Below, one piece after another: positions 7,935 through 14,666 of a stretch of 41,716 nucleotides of DNA (positions are counted from its first letter, which is position 1; each line of letters starts with the position of its first letter). The translations under genes were made by a program, and so were the position numbers. Location of the stretch: contig SBFR01000093.1 in NCBI GenBank assembly GCA_006227105.1, forward strand, positions 1 through 41,716, written 5' to 3'. The notes beneath the pieces are model-generated. The model was not told the DNA's origin, did no database searches, and saw only the letters and a list, made by a program, of their open reading frames with translations. The DNA is from Bacteroidota bacterium (GTDB lineage: Bacteria; Bacteroidota; Bacteroidia; Flavobacteriales_D; Crocinitomicaceae).

Positions 7935-10529
7935 TTATTGCTGTTTTAATTTTGTTTTTATTTCTTTAAATTTGTTGATATGTTCCTCTAAAATTTCAGG
8001 TGTAGGTATTATTCCAAATTCGTCTGATGGAAGATGTCCTTCAATTAAATCTGAAATCTCTCCGTGTTTCTCTACAACATCAAAAATAAGTGACTTTTCA
8101 TACTTAATATCTTTTAATTTTCCCATTCTGATTTGTGGGTCAAATCGTTGCACAGTTCCACCCAAAATGGTGAAAATCGCTAATGCTTCATAAGAAGTTC
8201 GCAAAGCAGACAAGCCTGCTTTGGTGCAATCAACTCTCTCGTTTCCGTTGACGGTTTTACTTTTTGCCAACCAACTTTCTGCTTTTGTAGGCTCGTGATA
8301 TTGTCCTTCATTTGCTGGACTTGTATTTGCCACAACTTTTCCGCAAAGCTGACTTTCTCGCTCTAAGGAATGATGTGCAAAGCTGTCATTAATTCCGTTT
8401 AAAAATTTCTTGCTGAAATTTTTAATATGATAAAAGAAAACCAAATCGTGTGTAAATATGATTACTTGCTTTAAAGTTGCTTGAAAAGCCAAACGTTCAG
8501 CAATTTGCTTTTTTCTATCATTGTCCAAAGAAGTGACAGGGTCGTCAAAAATAATTCCTTTGTTTACTTCGGATAATTGCATTTCTGCTAGAAAATCCGC
8601 AATGGCAATTACTTTTTGTTCGCCCTCACTTAAAACAGCATTAGGGTTTTTCCCTTTTAGTTTGAGTTGTCTGTAAGATTTACCTGCCGAACCTGTATGA
8701 TTGATATCAATTCCAAAATTTCCGTTAAGTTTTTGACATTCTTCGTTAAAAGCATCAATGTATTTTTGATTGAAATATTTGTTTGATAATGCTTTCTCCG
8801 TATCAGTCGTCTTGCGTTTTGCATAATCGGCTTTGTTGGCTTTTTTAATCCAAATCTGATTATTGACAAAAGTCTCAAACTTTGAAAAATGTGTGTTGAA
8901 CTTTTCTTTGTGTTCTAAAAGTGTTTTTGAGTTCAGCAATTTTTCTAACTCCTTACTTTGCTCATCTTCTCTTAGCAATTTTATAGAAGCATCAATAGCT
9001 GTTTCTATTGTTGTGTGTTGTTCAACATTAATTTGCAATGCTGTTCTTTCAGTTGCTATTTTGTTTTGAATATCAGAAACAATGTTTTGAGCAAGTGTTT
9101 TTTGCTCAGTAAGTTTCAGTTTTAATACTTCTAACTCTTCTGAAAATTTTTCAGTCAACCAAACAGTAAGCGTATTGTCTTGCGGAAATAAATCAAAGTT
9201 TAAATTCTCATAATTTACATTTGCTTTATCCAATTTTTCTTGTGCTTTTTTTGCGTTTTGTTCCGCAACGCTTTTTATAAAAATCCAATAATTTGAAATT
9301 AGCGTTTGGGCTTCGTCTGAAAGTGGCTGTTGGCAAAGCAAGCAATTATCTCCATTTTCGGGATAAACCACATTTTCATTTTTTTGCGTTTTAGCAAATT
9401 CTTCGGCAGAAACTATAAAATTTTTCCATTCCGTTGTTCCTACGTTTTCAATTTTATCGGTCTTAAAATTTTCAATTCCTTCAGTTTTTGCTGTCGCTTC
9501 TTTTGAAACACAATCCGAAATAGCTGTTTTTATTTCTTCAATTACTTCAGTTGTGAAAAACTGATTAAGTTTTTCAATTGCTTGTTTATTTTGAGCAACC
9601 AAACTTTTAATACTTTCAAGACTTTTTATTTCTTTCTCTTTTCCTTTTGAAGCTAAAAGAAGGTCATCATATTGTTTTTGTATCGCTTCTTTTTGGGTTT
9701 TATCTTCATCAGAAAAAGGCGTGTATTTTTTTAAGTCGTCAATTTTTGTTTCTGCTTTCAGATTTTGAACGATAGTTTTTATTTCAGAATTACCGTCAAA
9801 CAAAGCCGATAAATCATCTGCTGTGTTTCCTGTTTGTTTGGTTTGAATTTCAGCATTTAATTTTTGCTCCACACGAATGATTGCATTTGTGTAATCAGCA
9901 AAAAAACTTAATCCTGCTGGTCTAAATTCAAATTCGTTTCTGTTTTCAAGATGTTTTAAAACGCTGTTTCCGTCAAAAACTGCAAATTGCTCAAATTCTG
10001 CATTGTCTTTATCAGAAAAACCTAATGGAATTTCAGTATTGCTTGATTTGAAAGTAAATTTTGCATCAATGGCTTTGTGTCCATTATCAATATGAACATT
10101 AGGTAAAATATTTTCGGGTGCTTTTGAATAAAAAACGGTTTTCAATAGCCTTACATAACCTGATTTTCCTGAGCCATTTGCACCATAAATAATTGTTAGG
10201 TTAGGACTAAATTCAATTGTTTGATTTTCTGTTAAGGCGTTTACGCCTTCAACATTTTCAAGTTTTGTTAGAAGTAAATCCGATTTATAATTTCCTGCAT
10301 TCTCGGCATTGTAGTCAATCTCAATTTCAGGTTTTTCGGTTTCTTCTTTAAGTTTTAGATGTTCAAGTAAATAAGAACAAGAAGTATCAATATCGTTTTC
10401 AGAAATAGTATTGCCACATAAAATTTTCTCTGCAAGAAATTTTGCCCAATAGGGAAGTCCGTCAGCGAATTTCTTCACTTCCGTTTCAAGTGTTTCCACC
10501 TGTTGTTCTACTTCTGTATTGTCGTTCAT
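7935..10529 (-). CDS. AAA_13/ABC-type ATPase with zinc-hook motif, RloC/PrrC-like probable anti-phage protein
   Basis: This 864-aa protein has an SMC/Rad50-like plan. Walker A is GANGSGKS (116-123). Two coiled-coil arms (about 270-350 and 425-580) flank a CxxC zinc-hook-like turn (CLLCQQPL, Cys396/Cys399). The C-terminal half has the ABC signature LSEGEQ (633-638), Walker B GIIFDDPVTSLD (658-669) and the H-loop FTHD (His694). The region after it contains R777-x3-E781 with His822 further on, the order Arg-Glu-His reported for the PrrC/RloC anticodon-nuclease site, though the Glu-His spacing (40 residues) is wider than in PrrC (31). RloC-type proteins sense DNA damage or phage and cut tRNA. The ATPase and hook are clear; the nuclease part is tentative. 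It sits alone between elements D and C, large for a cassette gene. Confidence 0.85.
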   Translation of the reverse strand: MNDNTEVEQQVETLETEVKKFADGLPYWAKFLAEKILCGNTISENDIDTSCSYLLEHLKLKEETEKPEIEIDYNAENAGNYKSDLLLTKLENVEGVNALTENQTIEFSPNLTIIYGANGSGKSGYVRLLKTVFYSKAPENILPNVHIDNGHKAIDAKFTFKSSNTEIPLGFSDKDNAEFEQFAVFDGNSVLKHLENRNEFEFRPAGLSFFADYTNAIIRVEQKLNAEIQTKQTGNTADDLSALFDGNSEIKTIVQNLKAETKIDDLKKYTPFSDEDKTQKEAIQKQYDDLLLASKGKEKEIKSLESIKSLVAQNKQAIEKLNQFFTTEVIEEIKTAISDCVSKEATAKTEGIENFKTDKIENVGTTEWKNFIVSAEEFAKTQKNENVVYPENGDNCLLCQQPLSDEAQTLISNYWIFIKSVAEQNAKKAQEKLDKANVNYENLNFDLFPQDNTLTVWLTEKFSEELEVLKLKLTEQKTLAQNIVSDIQNKIATERTALQINVEQHTTIETAIDASIKLLREDEQSKELEKLLNSKTLLEHKEKFNTHFSKFETFVNNQIWIKKANKADYAKRKTTDTEKALSNKYFNQKYIDAFNEECQKLNGNFGIDINHTGSAGKSYRQLKLKGKNPNAVLSEGEQKVIAIADFLAEMQLSEVNKGIIFDDPVTSLDNDRKKQIAERLAFQATLKQVIIFTHDLVFFYHIKNFSKKFLNGINDSFAHHSLERESQLCGKVVANTSPANEGQYHEPTKAESWLAKSKTVNGNERVDCTKAGLSALRTSYEALAIFTILGGTVQRFDPQIRMGKLKDIKYEKSLIFDVVEKHGEISDLIEGHLPSDEFGIIPTPEILEEHINKFKEIKTKLKQQ

Positions 10530-10571
10530 ATTTGTATTAATTATTTATATTTCGACTGTCGTTTTAGCCTT

Positions 10572-10651
10572 GCCCATAACGGTTCTCAACTAGGAGACGC
10601 GGGCTTCTTGATTAAGTTTGTTCAGCCCGTGGCTTTTAGTTGATGTTATAG
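10572..10651. repeat. attC-like imperfect inverted repeat D
   Basis: An 80-bp element starting GCCCATAACGG and ending TGTTATAG. Arms TCAACTAGGAGACGCGGGC (10586-10604) and GCCCGTGGCTTTTAGTTGA (10625-10643) match at 15 of 19 pairs, three of the four mismatches being transitions. The left arm has about four extra bases after ATAAC, as in A and C. The arm sequence differs from A/C while the layout is kept, which is how attC sites behave. Confidence 0.6.
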
Positions 10652-10656
10652 TTCGT

Positions 10657-11115
10657 TTATTTTATCACTCCATTATCAACTTTAAAGATTAACCTTTCGG
10701 ATAAAGCATCCTCATTCTCGAAAAGTACTTCACACTTTAATTCGTTGCTTAACTCTTCTATGAAGCCAGTTATTTTGATGTAATTTTCTTCGGTCAATTC
10801 AGTTGGTCCTCTATCGTTAAACCATAATTCTAAGTGTTCCGCACTTTTAATGAATCCATCAATTCTAAACCCATTAAGGTCAATCTCTAGTGATGGCCAA
10901 TATTCTCTTTCTGAATTAAAGTAATCAACTATTTCTTGAGCTTGAATGTCAATTGAGATTCCAAATTCAGTTGTTTCATATTGCTTAAAATATCCTTTTA
11001 ATTTTAAGTAAGTTAGAAAATTAGACCATCTGCGTATATCCATCTCTCTAACAACAATATTGTACGTTTGGGAGAAGTTATCTTTAATATCTGTTTTAAA
11101 GTTGATCCAATTCAT
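10657..11115 (-). CDS. Unknown acidic soluble protein (152 aa)
   Basis: This family is not recognised. It is a soluble, acidic protein with no signal peptide. It shows a mixed alpha/beta look: an aromatic-rich N-terminal half (MDIRRWSNFLTYLKLKGYF), a central beta-like part (YWPSLEIDLNGFRIDGFI) and a helical segment (ENYIKITGFIEELSNEL). The size and charge resemble immunity-type proteins, but no specific family can be named. It is the rightmost gene of the cassette-like run; element D follows its stop. The ATG at 11115 is the only reasonable start. Confidence 0.65.
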   Translation of the reverse strand: MNWINFKTDIKDNFSQTYNIVVREMDIRRWSNFLTYLKLKGYFKQYETTEFGISIDIQAQEIVDYFNSEREYWPSLEIDLNGFRIDGFIKSAEHLELWFNDRGPTELTEENYIKITGFIEELSNELKCEVLFENEDALSERLIFKVDNGVIK

Positions 11116-11290
11116 GTTCTGTTGTACTCTGGGCTATGAACTATAACTAGTTTATACACGCAATGTAAATAAATTAATTGCGCATTATATACCTAAATTG
11201 GTAGGTAAAAGGAAGTTTAAAGATTGTTAATATCATTTTCAATTAGCATAATTAAATCGATTACCAGTCTTTATTTAAATGATTACTGAA

Positions 11291-11452
11291 CTATACTATT
11301 ATCGCATTCTTTGACTTCTTCTTTGTAGATTTACTTGGCTTTAAGGAGGGAGTATTTCCAGGTGTGTTTTTGTTATCTCTTTGACGCTGATCAGGTTTAC
11401 CAGTTGAGATAGCAGTTCTTTTTGGCCCCGGTTTAATGGCTTCTACTTTCAT
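11291..11452 (-). CDS. Small basic Lys/Thr/Pro-rich protein (53 aa)
   Basis: This ORF is too short for the ORF track. It runs from ATG at 11452 to TAG at 11291-11293 and encodes MKVEAIKPGPKRTAISTGK ... PSKSTKKKSKNAIIV. It has about 15 Lys/Arg residues, is rich in Thr, Ser and Pro, and has no hydrophobic core, so it is probably disordered and could bind nucleic acid. An AAAAGAAAAG stretch lies just before the ATG, the usual A-rich context for Bacteroidota starts. The reading frame could be real; its function is unknown. Confidence 0.45.
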   Translation of the reverse strand: MKVEAIKPGPKRTAISTGKPDQRQRDNKNTPGNTPSLKPSKSTKKKSKNAIIV

Positions 11453-11661
11453 ACTTTTCTTTTGATTAAAAATAGAATGAGTTTCAGAAAATGGCTATAG
11501 GTATTTCTACTCAATTTTATTCTGATAGGTGGTATTCAGTTCAAAAAAGAGGTAAGAATATTATTACAGATAATAATAAAACCTTCAAATACACATTTAT
11601 AGCTATTATTTCAAATAGATCAATATGATCATTTTCTATGGATGAAAAGGGAATTCGTCAA

Positions 11662-11678
11662 ACGGGGTAAAACCCCGT
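11662..11678. promoter_or_regulatory. Perfect dyad ACGGGGT-AAA-ACCCCGT
   Basis: Perfect 7-bp arms (11662-11668 and 11672-11678) with a 3-nt centre, embedded in a direct repeat CGTCAAACG (11656-11664 and 11676-11684). It lies just past the stop of the small minus-strand ORF at 11706. There is no T-run on either side, so a classical terminator is unlikely; a protein-binding site is possible. Confidence 0.4.
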
Positions 11679-11705
11679 CAAACGACGTAAATAGTCGAAT
11701 TTTTA

Positions 11706-11897
11706 TCAGAGATTATCTTCGATGACTTGAACAAATTGATTGATTGAAATTTCAGGTGAAATTAGAATTATTTGTTGGTGAGAATCAATGAAATCTGAGG
11801 GATCTTGAGTCTCAGAAGTGAGCAAAAGGAATTTATTTTTTTCGGATTGAATTAAAAATTCAATGAAAACAGATTCATTCTCTTTTATCCATTTCAA
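11706..11897 (-). pseudogene. Possible N-terminally truncated ORF fragment (63 aa)
   Basis: The frame encodes a plausible alpha/beta peptide (VFIEFLIQSEKNKFLLL ... QQIILISPEISINQFVQVIEDNL) but has no ATG; the track starts at TTG. The open frame extends only about 17 codons further upstream without a better start. It looks like the surviving 3' end of a gene broken at about 11895, where a plus-strand fragment begins. A genuine small gene with a TTG start cannot be excluded. Confidence 0.3.
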
Positions 11898-12049
11898 TGG
11901 GATTCGACTATGACAATGTGTTGAGTTACCAGTACGGGGTAGCCGGAGTTATAATAGACAATAAAATTGTATGCATTGACAGTGCGGGAGACCCAATACT
12001 GGCTTGTAAGTTCGATGAGGGCTATGATTGCTTCTCTAAACGAATTTGA
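11897..12049 (+). pseudogene. Possible WG-repeat protein fragment (50 aa)
   Basis: A plus-strand reading frame below the track cutoff encodes YGVAGVIIDNKIVCIDSAGD followed by PILACKFDEGYDCFSKR. The pattern of a Gly-Val-Ile-Asp strand, a turn and then xCKFDE-F-S resembles the WG/KWG repeat. Only about one and a half repeats are left, so this is more likely a remnant than a full gene. The minus-strand ORF 11894-12091 is its shadow. Confidence 0.35.
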
Positions 12050-12114
12050 ATTCAGATACAACTGAAGAAATCTTGACACCCTTATGTTCAACCTGATTTT
12101 GGAACGAATTTAAT

Positions 12115-12804
12115 TCAATCTTGACCTGCTTGGTCGGTTTCAGAACTCTCATTAACTGGGTTTTCATCAAGCACCTCTTTTATCGAGTCGCTGAAATAAA
12201 CTCCATGATTCATTTGACTAATTGTGAAGATATTAATTGTCATCTGAACAACTAAAAACAAGGAATACAAAATCAAAAACACTGCAATACTCAGATATAT
12301 GCTATTAATTAACAGGTTGGTTTCTTGATCTGGGCAAGAAAACGAGAATCTTAAACCTATACTGTACCCGAACAAAATTATTAAGGTTATTACCTGAATA
12401 AAAACTGCAAAGCCAAATTTCGCAACAGCCGTTTGATAGCTTGAAAATCCGGGAGCCTCTTTCTTAACAAATGCCTCTGTAATGTTGAGTTTGACCATGT
12501 GTTTCAATAGCCGTTCACTTCCAAAAGTGACGATTAGGGTAAGTCCCGCCAAAGTGAGACCAATTAATCCACCATCCAAACTCATCCCAATATCAATAAC
12601 AGAAGCAATTTGATCTAGAACCTCATTGGAATCGAATCCACCCAAAAATGAAATAAAGAATACAACAAGAGACAAAATAAAAGCAAGAATAAAGCTGGGC
12701 TTCCATAAAAATGAAGCCCCGCCATAAACCTTGAAAAGTCCTCGAAACCCCATGGGGTGGAGTCTTTCAAAATCATTTTTGTTCTGCTGTTTCGCTTTCG
12801 CCAT
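12115..12804 (-). CDS. Four-TM protein, partner of the upstream soluble protein (module copy 2)
   Basis: This 229-aa membrane protein has hydrophobic segments near residues 36-54, 75-95 (GGLIGLTLAGLTLIVTF), 128-150 and 167-192. A cytosolic basic N-terminus (MAKAKQQNKNDFERLHPMGF) precedes TM1 and an acidic tail (DENPVNESSETDQAGQD) ends the protein. The IGLTL-G-IVT segment and SYQTA region align by eye with the 165-aa protein at 6304-6801. Its start lies 32 bp inside the upstream gene, so translation is coupled. A membrane effector role in a two-gene defence system is inference; the family name is not known to me. Confidence 0.78.
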   Translation of the reverse strand: MAKAKQQNKNDFERLHPMGFRGLFKVYGGASFLWKPSFILAFILSLVVFFISFLGGFDSNEVLDQIASVIDIGMSLDGGLIGLTLAGLTLIVTFGSERLLKHMVKLNITEAFVKKEAPGFSSYQTAVAKFGFAVFIQVITLIILFGYSIGLRFSFSCPDQETNLLINSIYLSIAVFLILYSLFLVVQMTINIFTISQMNHGVYFSDSIKEVLDENPVNESSETDQAGQD

Positions 12805-13681
12805 TATTCTTTCCTGTAATGTTGTTGTAAATCTTTCTTAAGAAGTTAATAAATCTTGCCGCACCTTTTTCAGAATCTGCCGAATTTATTGAAGGGTAAT
12901 CCAAAGAATTTACGTTTTTCCTACCCTCTTCGTTTTCAATTACTGCTTTCACCATCCCATTATCTTTGGCAAGTTCCAACAGCCCTCTAGTCATTCCTTT
13001 TTCAGTATTTATTTTTCCAGTATTGTCCGGTTTCAATCTGCCGAAAAAATCCCCAATGTGGTTCTCCTTCATCAATGAGTCCATCAGTTTCTTACCCTCC
13101 GGCAAAACATCGTCATTGGTATAAGAAACTCTAAACTGTAGAGACAATAAATTACTAGCCAGGATTTCATCGAATACAAACTGTTCCTGTTCCACCTCTA
13201 CGACAGCATGTTCTCCAACCTCCAATCCATTATCAAAAGCCACCTTTATCACTTCCTTCATTTTATTCAAAGGTGCTCCAGACTTCTTGATATCGGGATC
13301 AATTTTGCCTACCTTAATTATTGCAAATCTGTGCTTCTCTGGGATGAAGACAAACTCATGCTCACTTACTCTTGCTTCAGCGTTGTCAGGAATCGGGTGT
13401 GGTATCAGTCGCTGGGTGATTTTATCTACAAAGTCTATATTTTCAAAAGAAACATATTTGGTAACCACACCATAATATACCTTCCCGTCATCAACTTTAT
13501 CAAGTTTTCTCAAGGAATAGTAATGGCGTTTATCCCCCGGTGTCATTATCCCATATCCATTGTTGTACCAGTTCAATAAAAGCGATTCATACCTCTTGGT
13601 ATTGCCATTGGTTGCCGGAAGCACCTTTACATTTAGAGTATAATAATCAACGGTGATTTTAAGTTTTGGTTTTCTCCCCAT
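12773..13681 (-). CDS. Unknown soluble protein, first gene of two-gene module (copy 2)
   Basis: This 302-aa soluble protein starts with a basic stretch and a beta strand (MGRKPKLKITVDYYTLNVKV) and has no signal peptide or membrane segment. A central block (EHEFVFIPEKHRFAIIKVG) is followed by helical segments, then QFVFDEILASNLLSLQFRV and a Lys/Asp/Asn-rich C-terminus. No catalytic motif is evident. Segment order parallels the protein at 6798-7778, and both precede a gene for a related membrane protein, so this looks like a second, diverged copy of the same module. It begins at ATG 13681, 32 bp from a perfect dyad upstream. Confidence 0.78.
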   Translation of the reverse strand: MGRKPKLKITVDYYTLNVKVLPATNGNTKRYESLLLNWYNNGYGIMTPGDKRHYYSLRKLDKVDDGKVYYGVVTKYVSFENIDFVDKITQRLIPHPIPDNAEARVSEHEFVFIPEKHRFAIIKVGKIDPDIKKSGAPLNKMKEVIKVAFDNGLEVGEHAVVEVEQEQFVFDEILASNLLSLQFRVSYTNDDVLPEGKKLMDSLMKENHIGDFFGRLKPDNTGKINTEKGMTRGLLELAKDNGMVKAVIENEEGRKNVNSLDYPSINSADSEKGAARFINFLRKIYNNITGKNNGESETAEQK

Positions 13682-13712
13682 AGCGGTGTGTTTAATGTTT
13701 TATCAAACTTAA

Positions 13713-13731
13713 ACATTGCCTTAAGCAATGT
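13713..13731. promoter_or_regulatory. Dyad ACATTGC-CTTAA-GCAATGT upstream of module copy 2
   Basis: Perfect 7-bp arms (13713-13719, 13725-13731) around CTTAA lie 32-50 bp before the ATG of the soluble module gene; CAATGCG follows directly. This position fits an operator or a 5' UTR hairpin. Slightly farther upstream ATAACTGT occurs twice about 21 bp apart (near 13772 and 13792). Confidence 0.4.
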
Positions 13732-13902
13732 CAATGCGTATAAATACTCATTTAACACCCAAAAAGACATTATAACTGTAAATATTTCTCTATAACTGTC
13801 AGTATGTCAGTAGTTTTTCAAGCAAATTTACCAATGTGTCATATTTGTGACCCCGGCACGTATATTGCCGATCACCCACATTAATTTTTTTAATTTTAAA
13901 AT

Positions 13903-14193
13903 ATGGGAGTATTACTCAATTATGATCTGAAAGATCAACACACCCCAGTAAAAAACGCAATGAAAGAAAAGGGCTATCAGGATTATTTTGAATTCTATAA
14001 AACCGTTGATGGTGTTGAAGGCAAAAAGCGCATTAAATTGCCAAATACAACATTGTATCACGGCAGCAAAACAGCAGCTTCTGCACGTGATGAATTAATG
14101 GCTGTTGCAAAAACCAAAAATTCTCTGGTTGAATTTATTTTGGCAACTAGCTTTGATCCCGATGTTACTCCATGGGCTTCTTTAAATTTATGA
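13903..14193 (+). CDS. Orphan small protein, possibly Cas2/VapD-like ferredoxin fold (96 aa)
   Basis: The protein starts MGVLLNYDLKDQHTPVKNAM: a hydrophobic strand ending in Tyr-Asp and then a helix, the opening of Cas2 and VapD-like proteins. Next come a short strand region, KRIKLPNTTLYHG, a helix (ASARDELMAVAKT) and a last strand (LVEFILATSF). This betaalphabeta-betaalphabeta order fits a ferredoxin-like fold. Proteins of this type (short, LPNTTL motif) occur as orphans in Bacteroidetes, as I recall. No CRISPR array or other cas gene is visible. A nuclease role is not established. It is transcribed away from the two-gene module. Confidence 0.6.
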   Translation: MGVLLNYDLKDQHTPVKNAMKEKGYQDYFEFYKTVDGVEGKKRIKLPNTTLYHGSKTAASARDELMAVAKTKNSLVEFILATSFDPDVTPWASLNL

Positions 14194-14451
14194 TTCTTGT
14201 GGCAGGGTTTGACTATTAGCTAGTTGGATTTCAATGCGAGGGCACCCCGTGTGTGAGCATATTTCTGAAATATTGAAAGAAATGTTACCATCTATTTTGA
14301 TCCCCATTTCTTCATTTGCTCTGTGGTGAAGTTCTCTCAAATATTCTATGAATCTTCCTTGTAATTTGTGTAGTTGTTCTACGATCTTATTGCTCGGATC
14401 CGGTCTCCTTGCGTCTGGGAAATAATTATCTTTTTTTATTATTTCGGGTAA
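14188..14451 (-). pseudogene. Open frame without a normal start (remnant or unusual small gene)
   Basis: On the minus strand, 87 codons run without a stop and read like a protein: KIVEQLHKLQGRFIEYL, then GIKIDGNISFNISEIC and SHTGCPRIEIQ. There is no ATG until codon 49 (ATG at 14307, 38 aa) and one TTG earlier (14340). The 5' end is preceded by a stop at 14452. Its own stop overlaps the stop of the convergent 96-aa gene. It is probably a 5'-truncated gene remnant. Confidence 0.3.
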
Positions 14452-14504
14452 TTATTTTAATTAAAATTTATTCAATCCATTAGAAGCGTTTTACCGTTAT
14501 TTAT

Positions 14505-14518
14505 AGGTACTTATACCT
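14505..14518. promoter_or_regulatory. Dyad AGGTA-CTTA-TACCT
   Basis: Perfect 5-bp arms with a 4-nt spacer lie 150-160 bp upstream of the operon that encodes a histidine kinase and response regulator. The layout equals GGGTA-TAAA-TACCC at 17763-17776, upstream of the second regulator and the surface operon, so both may be bound by a NarL-type regulator from this locus. Confidence 0.4.
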
Positions 14519-14542
14519 GGTTTTTTTATTAAAAAAAGGGAA

Positions 14543-14590
14543 ATGAAGATGAAAAATTCTAAGAGTCAAGCAATTGGGGTGAATTCCTAA
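14543..14590 (+). CDS. Possible leader peptide (15 aa)
   Basis: An ATG after AAAAAAAGGGAA opens the frame MKMKNSKSQAIGVNS and stops at 14588-14590. An 8-bp hairpin with an 11-nt loop follows 9 bp later, before the gene at 14667. The order of short ORF, hairpin and gene is that of a leader or attenuator, but chance is quite possible. Confidence 0.25.
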   Translation: MKMKNSKSQAIGVNS

Positions 14591-14599
14591 TTATCAACG

Positions 14600-14626
14600 A
14601 AAATCCTTTGAAGAAAACAGGATTTT
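14600..14626 (+). promoter_or_regulatory. Hairpin AAAATCCT / AGGATTTT before 14667
   Basis: Arms 14600-14607 and 14619-14626 are perfect; the loop is TTGAAGAAAAC and one more T follows. It is A/T-rich and weak as a terminator. Located 40 bp before the next start codon, it could act as an attenuator or be part of a 5' UTR. Confidence 0.3.
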
Positions 14627-14666
14627 TCGATGGATAGTTTTGCCATAAACATTTAAAAATAAAATT

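Larger units (their letters stand above)
14194..14666. other. Gene-poor stretch with a dyad, a short leader-like ORF and a hairpin
   Basis: Apart from the startless minus-strand frame, no annotatable gene is seen in this 470-bp stretch. Its right half is very AT-rich and holds the AGGTA/TACCT dyad (14505-14518), a 15-codon ORF (14543-14590) and an AAAATCCT/AGGATTTT hairpin (14600-14626) just before the gene at 14667. Confidence 0.5.

Noticed and set aside
11894-12091. 65-aa minus-strand ORF with a 4-bp overlap to the next small ORF
   Set aside because: The plus-strand frame over the same bases reads as a WG-repeat fragment, and the minus frame has a less convincing composition.
13840-13880. 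Hairpin GGCA-CGTATAT-TGCC near 13857-13871 as a terminator
   Set aside because: Short arms and no T-run on a suitable side; it lies upstream of two divergent genes where a terminator is not expected.
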